From assembly GCA_035328405.1 (NCBI GenBank), contig DAOLIT010000008.1, positions 31,929 through 95,928 on the forward strand: 64,000 nt of DNA. Direction: 5' to 3'. Origin of the DNA: JAEUKA01 sp035328405 (GTDB taxonomy: Bacteria; Myxococcota_A; Polyangia; Palsa-1104; JAEUJZ01). The position numbers were made by a program, and so were the translations under genes. Below the pieces are notes generated by a model. The model was given only the letters and a program-made list of their open reading frames with translations, did no database searches and was not told where the DNA came from. How positions within the stretch are numbered: position 1 is the stretch's first letter; the number at the start of each line of letters is the position of its first letter. This document shows, piece after piece, positions 17,904 through 26,952 of this stretch.

Positions 17904-18555
17904 GAGGGGTCTCCGGGGAAACGAGAACTTGCAAAGAACTGCTGTTTTCTGTGCCGTGGCCCAAGTCGCGTTGAAGTGCTCGTCGCAGCAGTTTGCGGCC
18001 ATGGCTGAGCCAGAATTGGCAGGTGGTTTCGGTGGTGCCGAGCAGTGCTGCGACCTCGGCGAGTGGGCGGTTCTGCATGCGCGACAAAATCAGGGTGACG
18101 CGCATTTCAACGGGGAGCTTCAGAAGGGCTCGGCCCAGGCGCTCTCGACGCAGGTGGTCATGGTTTGCGCGAGGGTCTTGGGCGGGCTGTGCGTCGGGAT
18201 CTGTGCCGGAATGGTGTTTTTCTTCGGTCACGCTTTTCAGGCGCGCAGCCTCGGGCAAGGGCGGCAGCACGGGCACAATGGACAAAGCCTTGAGCCGCTG
18301 GACGGAAAGACCGACGACTTGTCGCAGGGCCCAGCCGGCGGTTTCGGGGGATTGTGGTACGTGCGCGTCGCTGAGCGTCTGCCGCACAACCTGTTCCGCG
18401 CCCGCCGCGTCGTCCAGAAGCTGCATGGCGCAGACAAACAGTTGTTCTCGTTGTTTGCGCAGGTCGGCGTTTTCGATGGGCACCGGGATCGCAGGCGTTC
18501 GCTGCGTGGAAAACCTGTTCCAAAGCTTGGCGAGGATCACGGTTGCTTTCAACAA
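17863..18555 (-). CDS. ECF-type RNA polymerase sigma factor
   Basis: 230 aa. Region 4 is clear at about 140-195: LLKLPVEMRVTLILSRMQNRPLAEVAALLGTTETTCQFWLSHGRKLL, read as the -35-binding helix-turn-helix (written here in overlapping parts: LPVEMRVTLILSRM, LAEVAALLGTTE, FWLSHGRKLLRRAL). Region 2 is divergent (LFVCAMQLLDDAAGAEQVVR). The linker is long and charged. The gene overlaps the anti-sigma gene by 41 nt. Target promoters are unknown. Confidence 0.82.
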   Translation of the reverse strand: MLKATVILAKLWNRFSTQRTPAIPVPIENADLRKQREQLFVCAMQLLDDAAGAEQVVRQTLSDAHVPQSPETAGWALRQVVGLSVQRLKALSIVPVLPPLPEAARLKSVTEEKHHSGTDPDAQPAQDPRANHDHLRRERLGRALLKLPVEMRVTLILSRMQNRPLAEVAALLGTTETTCQFWLSHGRKLLRRALQRDLGHGTENSSSLQVLVSPETPHDMRGNKKAIARA

Positions 18556-18624
18556 GGGCTTACCTGAAAGCGTAGCCCGACGGAAATGCTCTTGTCCAGA
18601 CGCCGGTTGAAAAAGCGAACGAGG

Positions 18625-19500
18625 CTAGGATTTTTGCGAAAGAAGCTGCGACAGAACAGAGAGCGCAGGGTGATGTAGGACCCCGTTGGATGCAACGAGA
18701 CCCTGCACATGGCCGACTCGGTCGTCTCGGTAGCGAAGGGGGTTTCCGTGGAGGTCGGTCAGTTTTCCACCGGATTCGGACAAAATAATTTCGGGCGCTG
18801 CGGTGTCCCACAGTTTGCAGCGGTTTCCGGGGTTTACATACAGATCGCGCCGGGACGCGGCAATGAGACACAGTTTGACGCCGACGGAACCCACTTGCAG
18901 ATCGTCACGGATGCCAGCCCGATCGCGCAGTTTGCCGACGAGCTCTGCGGGCGATGACGCGGAAGAAACCATGCGTGCCGATTCCAAATCCGAGATGGAA
19001 GAAACGGTCATTCGGCGAGGCGTTTCCTGTTCGATGCACTCATATGCGCCGACCCCTTTTTGGGCGATCCAGAGGCGAGCGGCAGCGGGCTGGTACACCA
19101 TTCCCAACACGGGAACTCCGTCGGAGACAAGGCCAATCATCACAGAGAAGCCGGGCCGACCGGCGATGAAATCCTTGGTGCCGTCGATGGGATCAACGAG
19201 CCAAAAACGAGAGGCCGAAAGGCGTGCTGTCCGGTCTTCCGGTTCCTCCTCTGAGATGACGAGATCGTGCGGAAACGTGGCTCTTAATCCATTTACGCAC
19301 AAATCGCTGACGGCACGATCGGCCAACGTGACAGGTTCTTCGGCATCCTTCCACTCGACGGGCAAAGCAGTCGAATGTGCGGCATTGTGCCACGCGGAAA
19401 AATACGAAAACGCAAGCGCGCCAGCATCGAGAAGGATCGGAAATACGGCGCGGCTTTCGGCAGAAAAACCATCGGGCAAAACGAGATCGGTCACATCCAT
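18625..19500 (-). CDS. CysQ-like 3'(2'),5'-bisphosphate nucleotidase / inositol phosphatase family
   Basis: 291 aa member of the Mg-dependent inositol monophosphatase superfamily. Metal-site motifs: ISEEEPED, VDPIDGTKDFIAG (about residue 103) and KLWDTAAPEIILSESGG. The DGTKDF form is typical of CysQ/PAP phosphatases, which remove 3'-phosphoadenosine phosphate from sulfate assimilation. ATG 19500 is preferred over a TTG at 19524. Inositol monophosphatase activity cannot be excluded. Confidence 0.85.
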   Translation of the reverse strand: MDVTDLVLPDGFSAESRAVFPILLDAGALAFSYFSAWHNAAHSTALPVEWKDAEEPVTLADRAVSDLCVNGLRATFPHDLVISEEEPEDRTARLSASRFWLVDPIDGTKDFIAGRPGFSVMIGLVSDGVPVLGMVYQPAAARLWIAQKGVGAYECIEQETPRRMTVSSISDLESARMVSSASSPAELVGKLRDRAGIRDDLQVGSVGVKLCLIAASRRDLYVNPGNRCKLWDTAAPEIILSESGGKLTDLHGNPLRYRDDRVGHVQGLVASNGVLHHPALSVLSQLLSQKS

Positions 19501-19536
19501 TGGCCCTTTCTGGTCTACGTGCAAACGCGCGCCGCG

Positions 19537-20106
19537 TTATTTGGAAGCTTCCAACTTGGCTTCAAGTTCGGTGACACGTTGCTGCAACCGCACGACCTCT
19601 TTTTCGAGGGAGGCGAAAGGGGAAAGACTCTCCAAAGCCGCGTGCATGCGGTCATCGACTTTTTTTTGCCATTCCTCGAGAGCCACTTGCCATCGCTCAA
19701 TCATTTCGCGAACGGAAGAGGTGCTTTCGCCGGACATGGGACGCGAAGACACGGCGCTCAACGTTTCGAGGTCGGTCGGTTTGCCATCGGTGTCGGTCTT
19801 GCGGAACACGCTGCGCATGCGGGCCTGCGCCTGCAAAGCCAGTTCAGACAACGATGCTCCCCCAGATTGAATGAGCTGTCGCATCGCGGACAGCGACACA
19901 AAGTTCTTCTGACGCTTTTCTTCCTCAAAAATGATTTGCGCCAGCGTCACTGACGTAAGGTCCTCTTTGGTTCCATTGTCGAGGACCTGTACTTCTTCGC
20001 CCTCGCGAATGAACTGGGCGATTTGTTCAAGCGTTACGTACTGGCTGCCCCGCGTGTCGTAGAGCTTCCGGTTGCTGTAGCGCTTGATGATGCGAGCCTC
20101 TCCCAT
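19537..20106 (-). CDS. PhaR-like polyhydroxyalkanoate synthesis regulator
   Basis: 189 aa. The N-terminus carries the PHB accumulation regulator DNA-binding domain (RIIKRYSNRKLYDTRGSQYV, TLEQIAQFIREGEEVQVLD, LTSVTLAQII). The C-terminal 50 residues form a predicted coiled coil (LEKEVVRLQQRVTELEAKLE). ATG 20106 has AGGAA 8 nt upstream. No PHA synthase gene is in the window, so its target is open; such proteins are widespread in delta-type bacteria without a proven PHA role. Confidence 0.85.
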   Translation of the reverse strand: MGEARIIKRYSNRKLYDTRGSQYVTLEQIAQFIREGEEVQVLDNGTKEDLTSVTLAQIIFEEEKRQKNFVSLSAMRQLIQSGGASLSELALQAQARMRSVFRKTDTDGKPTDLETLSAVSSRPMSGESTSSVREMIERWQVALEEWQKKVDDRMHAALESLSPFASLEKEVVRLQQRVTELEAKLEASK

Positions 20107-20116
20107 GGGGTGATTC

Positions 20117-20332
20117 CTATGCTTTGTCCGCAACTTTGTGCTCGGGCTTGCTCGCGTCGCCGAGTTCCTTTTTTGGGGTTACGTCCAGCTCGCTTCCCGT
20201 TTCGGAGGCCTTCTTGAAGTTCTTGATGCTCCGACCGAGCGCGTCTCCGATTTGGGGTAATTTCCCGACCCCGAAAATGATGAGCACGATCGCTAAAATG
20301 AGGACAAGCTCCGTCGCTCCAAGACCAAACAT
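20117..20332 (-). CDS. tatA: Sec-independent translocase protein TatA
   Basis: 71 aa, the usual small size. It has an N-terminal membrane helix (LVLILAIVLIIFGVGKLP), the Phe-Gly hinge, and an amphipathic helix (IGDALGRSIKNFKKA) followed by a charged tail. ATG 20332 follows an AAGGAG site. It forms the Tat pore with TatC, whose gene is not in the window. Ten nt separate it from the PhaR-like gene. Confidence 0.93.
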   Translation of the reverse strand: MFGLGATELVLILAIVLIIFGVGKLPQIGDALGRSIKNFKKASETGSELDVTPKKELGDASKPEHKVADKA

Positions 20333-20395
20333 GTTTGCGCTCCTTGCCTGGCAGTTATACCCGGTCGCCGTGCCGAGAGAAAGTGGCAACCCTGC

Positions 20396-21925
20396 TCAAT
20401 CTGCCTGAAATGCGCCCCAAGACACTTTGGAGGAGCGTTTCTTGCCGTTGATATCGACGGAAGGAATGAGGTTTTTCCCTTGTGGGTCCAGGTATTCGGT
20501 CAAACCACCTGCCCGGACACTCTCGGGTGCCGTGGGTTTGAGGGAGAGGTCGCTTCCAAAAATCGGCGAAACGAAAACGGAGTCGAGGGTCAGATCCAAA
20601 ACATTCCCGGTGCCTGCGATCGATTTGTCGTTTGTACCGACATAGACGATGGGTCCTTTGCAGTTTTTGTGAATGTAGGTTTTCGGTGTTTCCGGCGCTG
20701 CCGAGTTGATAAGCAGGCTGTTGACGACCACAACGTCCGTGTTTGGCGTCAAGCAGTTCAGGATGTGGACACCGGTCGCAGAGTCGGCCATCGCATGTTC
20801 TGTGAAGGTGCAGTTCACGATGCGCCCCGACGAGGACGTGGTCTTGATGTTGATTCCACCAAAGTTGCCGAACGAGCCGTTGCGGTGAAAAACGGAATTC
20901 ACAAAATCGAATTGCGTCCCGTCGAGAGTCATGAGTTGCTTCACGGAGCCGGAATTGGTGAGCCCCTGGTATCGCTCTCTCGGGGCGGCCCCCAGAAACG
21001 ATTGGTCGATCCACAGCGTGCAACCGTCTGAGGAGTCGATAGCGGTGTCGTTGGTGGCCATGGTGGAGCGGATCAACCGAATGCGGGTGCCATTGGGGCT
21101 TGGCTTGCATTCCAAACCGATGGGAGCGTCTTTGACGAGCACGCCCTCCAGCGTCAGTTTCACGCCGTCTTGCACGGAAAGAGCTGGACCTAGATTGCTG
21201 CCGAAAAAACCGGGAAGGGGTCTGCCAAAGCCTGCGGGGTCGGAGGGGGCAAAATCTCCGTCTTGGCTCATGATGTGGATTTCGGGCAAGCCAGGGATGG
21301 GGGTGACGTTGAGGGTGGCCGAGATCTTGGCGTCTTTCATGCGCAGATAGGGCTGAGCAGGGGACAGCAAGTTGTACTTGGACTGAGCGGAACAGCCCGC
21401 CGAACAGTTTTCGAGCACCACAACGCGACTGGGAGGGACGCACATACCTACCCGAAGTGCTTGTCCGTTGGGAAGTGATGCAAGCGTTTCGTCTTTGGTA
21501 CACACGCCATCGCCAGCACCGCTTACGCTGTCGCAATCGTAGTGTTTGGCGCATGAGCGGCAGACTCGAGCTTGCGGATCGCAAACACCTTTCATCGGAT
21601 CGGCGCAGTCGGCAGGCGAACGGCACTCGACGCATCGACCTGCGTCGCAAAACATCGTGTCCGCAGTCCTTGTGCAATCGTTCACGGTCGTGCAGGCATA
21701 GCAACGACCAGCGGAATTGCAGTTTGGCCGAGAGGACGGGCAATCACTGCTGACCGCGCATTCAGCCACGACGCAGGTTCCGATGGTTTCGCCCGCAGCG
21801 ACTTTGCAAAAACGGCCTTCTTCACATGGAAAATCGGGATTCCGGCAGCGATCGAAGTTTCTTCTTTCGCAGCCACACAGGCCGACCATCACAATCCACA
21901 AGCCGAACAGCGCACGCACCGACAT
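20396..21925 (-). CDS. Cys-rich lipoprotein with beta-helix
   Basis: 509 aa from ATG 21925 (GAGGA upstream). Lipoprotein signal MSVRALFGLWIVMVGLCGC. Residues about 25-140 hold repeated Cys-rich units of the Dxx(D)C type (CAVSSDCPSSRPNC, CTTVNDCTRT, CRSPADCADP). The remainder resembles a right-handed parallel beta-helix (LTLEGVLVKDAPIGL, IRLIRSTMATNDTAI, INIKTTSSSGRIVNCTF). This is the style of myxobacterial surface lipoproteins. Function unknown. Confidence 0.8.
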   Translation of the reverse strand: MSVRALFGLWIVMVGLCGCERRNFDRCRNPDFPCEEGRFCKVAAGETIGTCVVAECAVSSDCPSSRPNCNSAGRCYACTTVNDCTRTADTMFCDAGRCVECRSPADCADPMKGVCDPQARVCRSCAKHYDCDSVSGAGDGVCTKDETLASLPNGQALRVGMCVPPSRVVVLENCSAGCSAQSKYNLLSPAQPYLRMKDAKISATLNVTPIPGLPEIHIMSQDGDFAPSDPAGFGRPLPGFFGSNLGPALSVQDGVKLTLEGVLVKDAPIGLECKPSPNGTRIRLIRSTMATNDTAIDSSDGCTLWIDQSFLGAAPRERYQGLTNSGSVKQLMTLDGTQFDFVNSVFHRNGSFGNFGGINIKTTSSSGRIVNCTFTEHAMADSATGVHILNCLTPNTDVVVVNSLLINSAAPETPKTYIHKNCKGPIVYVGTNDKSIAGTGNVLDLTLDSVFVSPIFGSDLSLKPTAPESVRAGGLTEYLDPQGKNLIPSVDINGKKRSSKVSWGAFQAD

Positions 21926-22060
21926 CTGTACATCCTCGACCCAGCCGGGCCCGTGCGGCTGATTTTTGCGCCCGGCCCGATGGATCGCAAGCAACTTTGC
22001 GGAGAGCTGGGCTGGGGAGGCCTTTTCTGTGTCCTCGTCCTGTGGTCGCGTGTAAGCCCC

Positions 22061-23914
22061 TTATGTGCTCGAACGCAACCACGAGGGAACATCCCCCAAA
22101 AAGCGCGCCCACCGTTCTTTGACCACGCGCTCGATGCAATCCGCGCTGGGAAGTTGCAACACTTCGCGCGCGAGGTCCTGCGCATCTTTTGCGGAAAGTT
22201 GCCGCAAAAGGCGTCGTACGAGCGGCAGCGCCATCGCATTCATCGAAAGGTCATCGACGCCAAGACCCAGCAAAACAACCGTCAGGAGTGGTTCTCCGGC
22301 CAATTCTCCGCACAGGCCAACGCGAATCCCCGCCGCGTGCCCCGCATCCACGGTGTGTTTGACCATGCGCAAGACCGCAGGATGCAGGGGTTTGTACAAG
22401 TAACCCACCTGCTCGTTCAGGCGATCGAGCGCCAGCGAGTATTGGATGAGGTCGTTTGTGCCGATCGAAAAGAAATCCACTTCCTTCGCCAAATGATCCG
22501 CGACCATCACCGCCGACGGCATTTCGATCATGATGCCGACGGGAATTTTTTCCGAAAAGGAATGACCTTCCGCTTTCAGTTCAAGCTGACACTCCGTGAG
22601 CAGTTTTTTCGCCGCGCGAAGTTCTTCGATGCCACTCACCATCGGAAACATGAGCCGCATGGGCCCGTGAACCGATGCACGCAACAGCCCTCGGAGCTGC
22701 GCTTTGAAAAAAGATGGTTCTTTCAGGCACAACCGCAGGGATCGCAACCCGAGCGCAGGATTCGGTTCTGCATCCGAAAGGGCAGGGTGCGCCGAAAGAA
22801 TGCGTCCCAAAAAGGGTGCAACCTTGTCGACGCCCAAATCGAAGGTCCGAAACGTCGCTTCAAACGGGGCCACCCGCCTCAGCACGCCGCGCGCGTTCAT
22901 CAAATGTTCTTCTTCACGCGGCAGATCGGTTCGGTCGAGGAACAAAAATTCCGTTCGGTACAAGCCGATGCCCTCGGCACCATATTCGAGGGCGAGTGGG
23001 ACCTCTTCCGGTAGTTCGACGTTCGCGAGCAAACGCAACCGCACGCCATCGGTCGTCTCAGCGGGCGCATCTCGATCTGCCAAGAGTTGCGAAAACCGTG
23101 TCTGTTCGACTTTCGCGCGCTGTTTGTATTCCTCGACGATCGCCGGGCTCGGGCACAAGATGACTTCGCCGCGATATCCATCGACGATCAATAGGTCGCC
23201 GGTTCCCACCGATTCCGTAATTTTGTCCAGGCCAACGACAGCAGGAATCCGAAACGCCTGCGCCAAAATCGACGTGTGGGAGGTTCTCCCACCTGCATCC
23301 GTGACAAGCGCCGCGACTTGATGACGATGCAAGTGAACCGTGTCGGCTGGCGACAAATCGTGAGCGACGACGACTGCTCCCGGCGGGGGCTGCCACATCA
23401 TCCCCCCGTTTTGGTCGAGCAAGTTTTGAAGAATCTGATCGCCAACCGCCGCGACATCACTTTTTCGTTCGCGAAAGTACGGCAGGTTGATCGCCTCAAA
23501 GCGCAACTGGATTTCTTTGACCGTGTTCCGCAGCGCCCATTCGGCGTTCAGCCGCTCGTCGCGAATGCGTTTTCGGGTCGGACCCAACAGATGCTCGTCG
23601 CGAAGAATGAGCTGATGAGCCTCGAAAATCGCGCTCGAATCGGACACGTCGGTCTCTTTGAGCTTGCGCTTGAGCCGTTCAAGCTGAATGTCCGCGAGCG
23701 AAACGGCCTCGTCGAGTCGGACCAGCTCTGCCGCGATTTCATCGACGTGCAGGTGGCGCCTTGGCGTCGGCTGCCGACGATCCAACGTATACGCATGCCC
23801 AATCGAGATTCCCGGCGCAGCAGCAATTCCACAGCGAACTTCAGTACATGAGGGACGGACGGGCTCTCGGAGAGCCGGATACGGACCGCTATCGTCGCCC
23901 ATTCCTTGAGGCAT
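22061..23914 (-). CDS. ptsI: Phosphoenolpyruvate-protein phosphotransferase (PTS enzyme I)
   Basis: 617 aa. Takes phosphate from PEP and passes it to HPr. The phospho-His is His213 in DAGGRTSHTSILAQ. The PEP-binding TIM barrel shows LYRTEFLFLDR, LRSLRLCLKEP, PMVSGIEELR, GIMIEMPSAV and GTNDLIQYSLALDR, and the C-terminal Cys lies in GLCGELAGEP. About 30 extra residues precede the usual N-terminus. It starts 2 nt after the ptsH stop and is the last gene of the PTS operon. Confidence 0.96.
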   Translation of the reverse strand: MPQGMGDDSGPYPALREPVRPSCTEVRCGIAAAPGISIGHAYTLDRRQPTPRRHLHVDEIAAELVRLDEAVSLADIQLERLKRKLKETDVSDSSAIFEAHQLILRDEHLLGPTRKRIRDERLNAEWALRNTVKEIQLRFEAINLPYFRERKSDVAAVGDQILQNLLDQNGGMMWQPPPGAVVVAHDLSPADTVHLHRHQVAALVTDAGGRTSHTSILAQAFRIPAVVGLDKITESVGTGDLLIVDGYRGEVILCPSPAIVEEYKQRAKVEQTRFSQLLADRDAPAETTDGVRLRLLANVELPEEVPLALEYGAEGIGLYRTEFLFLDRTDLPREEEHLMNARGVLRRVAPFEATFRTFDLGVDKVAPFLGRILSAHPALSDAEPNPALGLRSLRLCLKEPSFFKAQLRGLLRASVHGPMRLMFPMVSGIEELRAAKKLLTECQLELKAEGHSFSEKIPVGIMIEMPSAVMVADHLAKEVDFFSIGTNDLIQYSLALDRLNEQVGYLYKPLHPAVLRMVKHTVDAGHAAGIRVGLCGELAGEPLLTVVLLGLGVDDLSMNAMALPLVRRLLRQLSAKDAQDLAREVLQLPSADCIERVVKERWARFLGDVPSWLRSST

Positions 23915-23916
23915 CG

Positions 23917-24186
23917 CTACGTTTCACCGAAGCCCGACTGTACCAACTCTGTAAGCTGTTGTAGGCACTCTTTTGCGTCGTCTCCATCGCAAGAGACGGT
24001 GATTTCGCTGCCAATGGCGGCCACGAGCAGAAGCACTCCCATGATGCTTTTGCCGTTCACCTCTTGGCCGTCCTTTTTCACGGTCACGCTCGAGCGAAAC
24101 TTGTTGGCGGTTTGAACAAAGCGCGTCGAAGCCCGTGCGTGCAAACCGGCTTTGTTCACGATTTTGAGTTTCGCAGAAAGCATCAT
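23917..24186 (-). CDS. ptsH: Phosphocarrier protein HPr
   Basis: 89 aa. The active His is in KAGLHARAS (His16, or His15 from the second ATG at 24183). The regulatory Ser site for HPr kinase is in GKSIMG (Ser47). Both are intact, so this HPr can be phosphorylated by enzyme I and by the HprK encoded upstream. Sits between the EIIA(Man) gene and ptsI. Confidence 0.95.
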   Translation of the reverse strand: MMLSAKLKIVNKAGLHARASTRFVQTANKFRSSVTVKKDGQEVNGKSIMGVLLLVAAIGSEITVSCDGDDAKECLQQLTELVQSGFGET

Positions 24187-24191
24187 GTGGA

Positions 24192-24590
24192 TTACTCGAC
24201 GTGAATGGACTTTGTGCCTGTCAGAACCAGTGTCGTTCCCAAATCTGCCGGTGGGGTGCTGCGATCTGCCGTCGCCAGTTTGAGCAGCATCGGCATGTTG
24301 ACGCCCGTCACAACGTGGCCTCGATCACCACACTTGTCGCAGCAGAGCCTCGCAGGTGTGCTGCCGACCAAATCGACCAGGAACAGCACGTCTTCCCTGC
24401 CGCTGATGCCTAAGGTTGCGATTGCCTGGTCAATCTTGGCATTCACAGCCGTCTGATCGTCGTCGGGATGGATGCCCACTGCCGCAGTCAACGGAAGGCT
24501 CATGTGCAAAAAAGCCTCGGCGGCATCCAACATGTCGGCACCGGCCCGACCGTGTGTCACAACCACAACAGCAGTACGCGGGGCGTTCAT
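24192..24590 (-). CDS. PTS EIIA component, mannose family
   Basis: 132 aa. The active His13 lies in VVVVTHGRAG; the fold marks LFLVDLVGSTPARLCC and TGVNMPMLLKLA match EIIA-Man. No EIIB, EIIC or EIID gene is nearby, so the protein probably receives phosphate from HPr as a signal rather than for sugar uptake. Its ATG overlaps the rapZ stop (ATGA). Confidence 0.92.
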   Translation of the reverse strand: MNAPRTAVVVVTHGRAGADMLDAAEAFLHMSLPLTAAVGIHPDDDQTAVNAKIDQAIATLGISGREDVLFLVDLVGSTPARLCCDKCGDRGHVVTGVNMPMLLKLATADRSTPPADLGTTLVLTGTKSIHVE

Positions 24591-25456
24591 GGCTCTCTCC
24601 CTCGACCCAACTCACGATGTCTAACAGTAATTTGAACCTGCTGCCCCAGTCGATTGAAAAGATCTCCGACGACGGCAACCGACCGATGTCGCCCACCCGT
24701 GCAACCGATAGCCACCGTGACGTAGCTTTTTCCCTCTCGCTCTGCCCTCGGCAAATAAAACTCAATCAGGGACAGCGCGTGCGCGATGAAAGCCTGCGCG
24801 TCGGGATGCCGCAACACGAATTCGGAAACGGTCGCGTTGAGGCCCGTTTCGTGCGCCAATTCAGGCACAAAGTACGGATTCGGCAAAAAACGCACGTCGA
24901 GCACCAGATCAGCCTCGACGGGTAGGCCGAATTTGAAACCAAACGAAAGCAGCGTGAGCGAGAGCGCCTGGTTGCTTCTCCCGTATCGCTCTTGAATCAC
25001 GCCTTTGAGTTGATGGACGTTCAGCTCGCCTGTATCGACCACGGCGTGAGCTTCTTCTCGCAGAGGCAAAAGCGTTTGCCGTTCGTGTGCGATCGCTTGT
25101 CGCAAATCATCGTCGCGCAGCGGATGCCGCCGTCGCGTTTCCGAGAAACGCCTGAGCAACACATCGTCCGGCGCATCCAAAAAAAGAACTTCCAGAGCGT
25201 GCCCCTTTTCGCGCAATTCGCGCATTTCTTGACGGAAACTCGCCAGAAATTCCCCTTCACGCGCATCCATGACGAGCGCAATTTTCTTGTGCCCGGTTGT
25301 TTCGACAAGCTGCACAAAACGAGACAGAAGGGGCAACGGCAGGTTGTCTACGCAGTAATAACCAACGTCCTCGAGCGCACGCAACGCAGTGGTCTTCCCG
25401 CCGCCCGAGACGCCTGTCACGACCAGAATGTGCATATTTTGTCGGTCTACGCTCAC
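24587..25456 (-). CDS. rapZ: RNase adapter protein RapZ
   Basis: 289 aa P-loop protein. Walker A GVSGGGKT (residues 15-22), DNLP, DAREGEF, LFLDAPDDVLLRRFSETRR, and a C-terminal GCTGGRHRSVAV. In enteric bacteria RapZ controls glucosamine-6-phosphate synthase through small RNAs; in other phyla it is a conserved PTS-linked nucleotide-binding protein. The GTG at 25456 has AAGG 7 nt upstream; an ATG at 25435 is an alternative. Confidence 0.94.
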   Translation of the reverse strand: MSVDRQNMHILVVTGVSGGGKTTALRALEDVGYYCVDNLPLPLLSRFVQLVETTGHKKIALVMDAREGEFLASFRQEMRELREKGHALEVLFLDAPDDVLLRRFSETRRRHPLRDDDLRQAIAHERQTLLPLREEAHAVVDTGELNVHQLKGVIQERYGRSNQALSLTLLSFGFKFGLPVEADLVLDVRFLPNPYFVPELAHETGLNATVSEFVLRHPDAQAFIAHALSLIEFYLPRAEREGKSYVTVAIGCTGGRHRSVAVVGDLFNRLGQQVQITVRHRELGRGREP

Positions 25457-25480
25457 GCTCAGCCTTTTTCGGAAGTGGGG

Positions 25481-26449
25481 CTACTCCACGTCGTCGGACT
25501 TGTGAGGCCCGCTTTGAGGCTTGTGTTGCTGCATCGCGCTTGTCAGCCGATCTTGAAAATCCCGCGCCGAGTGGATGCCCTGTTGCTTCAGAAGTTGGTT
25601 TCGTGCCGCCACTTCGATGATGGCGGCAATGTTGCGGCCCGGTCGCACTGGAATTTTCAAAAGTGGCAACGCCACGTCCAGAATCGCGTAACGCAGTTCA
25701 TCAATGCCGAGCCGATCGTATTCGTCGTCAGCGTTCCAGTCGGAAAGCTCGATCACCAAGTCAATTTTTTTTGCGTCTCGTACGGCGGCAATGCCAAACA
25801 GGTCTTTGATGCTCAGGATGCCGAGCCCGCGCACTTCCATGTGATGTTTCAAAATGTCACTGCACGAACCGATCAAGAGGTCCGGCACACGCTTTCGTAT
25901 TTCGACGACATCATCGGCAACCAATCGGTGACCGCGCATCACCAAATCGAGTGCGGCTTCGCTTTTCCCAACCCCGGATTTGCCGAGCAGCAGCACGCCG
26001 ACGCCCGCCACATCGACGAACACGCCGTGAATCGTGGTTCCAGGTGCAAGCCGATTTTCCAGCACTCTCGTCAGACGACTGATGAACACCGACGACATGA
26101 GCGGTGTCGATAGCAGAGGCACGCCCGCCTCTTCGCACGCTGCCAAAATCTCCGTCGGAACTTCCAGGCCGCGCGTGATGACCACACAACACGGCCTCAC
26201 GCTGGCCAGCGACGAAGCCCCTCGTTTTCGGCCTTCTTCGTCCAGGTTTCGGAAAAAGGCAATCTCGGTCAAACCGAGCACCTGCATGCGTTCTGGGTGA
26301 ACGTGCTGCACGTAGCCTGCCAGCGCCAAGCCTTGTTTCTGAATCCGTGAACCGGCGATTTTGCGAAAAAGGCCGGCCTTTCCTCCGATTGCCGTTAGTG
26401 CAAGGCCGGATTCCGTTTCGAGCAGACTATGTACCGCGATGCCTGGCAT
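25481..26449 (-). CDS. hprK: HPr kinase/phosphorylase
   Basis: 322 aa. Phosphorylates and dephosphorylates the regulatory Ser of HPr. Signature: HGVFVDVAGVGVLL, then GKSGVGKSEAALDLVMRGH (Walker A), LVADDVVEI, and EVRGLGILSIKDLFG. Its ATG overlaps the ptsN stop by one base (TAATG). Confidence 0.95.
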   Translation of the reverse strand: MPGIAVHSLLETESGLALTAIGGKAGLFRKIAGSRIQKQGLALAGYVQHVHPERMQVLGLTEIAFFRNLDEEGRKRGASSLASVRPCCVVITRGLEVPTEILAACEEAGVPLLSTPLMSSVFISRLTRVLENRLAPGTTIHGVFVDVAGVGVLLLGKSGVGKSEAALDLVMRGHRLVADDVVEIRKRVPDLLIGSCSDILKHHMEVRGLGILSIKDLFGIAAVRDAKKIDLVIELSDWNADDEYDRLGIDELRYAILDVALPLLKIPVRPGRNIAAIIEVAARNQLLKQQGIHSARDFQDRLTSAMQQHKPQSGPHKSDDVE

Positions 26450-26916
26450 TACGCTGGATACTTTTGTTCTTCCTCAGAGATGATCCGAAAGATCTCTGCT
26501 GCCGTTGGAGCACCGAGCAAACGAGATCGAAAATCCCCGTCCTTGAAGACGCGACTGATTCGAGCCAACGCCTTCAAATGAAGACCCGCAGAGTTTTCGG
26601 GCGCGATCAGCACAAAAAACAAATGCGTGGGTTTGCCGTCGAGCGAATCGAATGCCACGCCAGGCGTTGATCGCCCCACGCACCCGATCATTCGTGTGGC
26701 GGCCTCGACTTTGCCGTGCGGGATCGCGATGTCTTCACCGATGGCCGTCGTCGCGAGCTGCTCGCGCTCTATCAGAACGCGATTCAGCGTCACAGCGTCG
26801 AGACCAGGGTGCATTTTCGCCAAGTGTCGAGCAAACTCCGCCAACACTTGCGGCTTGGTACGCCCTATCAGCTCGGGAATGACAAGCTCCGGCCTCAGAA
26901 GATCGACCAGCTTCAT
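26449..26916 (-). CDS. ptsN: PTS IIA-like nitrogen regulatory protein
   Basis: 155 aa from ATG 26916 (MKLVDLL, GGCGGA in front), the usual EIIA-Ntr length. The active His67 is in AIGEDIAIPHGK, followed by DGKPTHLFFVLIAPENSAGLHL. It belongs to the nitrogen-type PTS and is coupled to hprK. No rpoN gene lies upstream, where it often does. Confidence 0.94.
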   Translation of the reverse strand: MKLVDLLRPELVIPELIGRTKPQVLAEFARHLAKMHPGLDAVTLNRVLIEREQLATTAIGEDIAIPHGKVEAATRMIGCVGRSTPGVAFDSLDGKPTHLFFVLIAPENSAGLHLKALARISRVFKDGDFRSRLLGAPTAAEIFRIISEEEQKYPA

Positions 26917-26952
26917 CGGATTCCGCCCAACTCGTCCGTCGCCAGGTGGCAC

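Noticed and set aside
20355..21743. 462-codon minus-strand frame
   Set aside because: Overlaps the Cys-rich lipoprotein gene in another frame; Arg/Ser-rich with no signal or motif.
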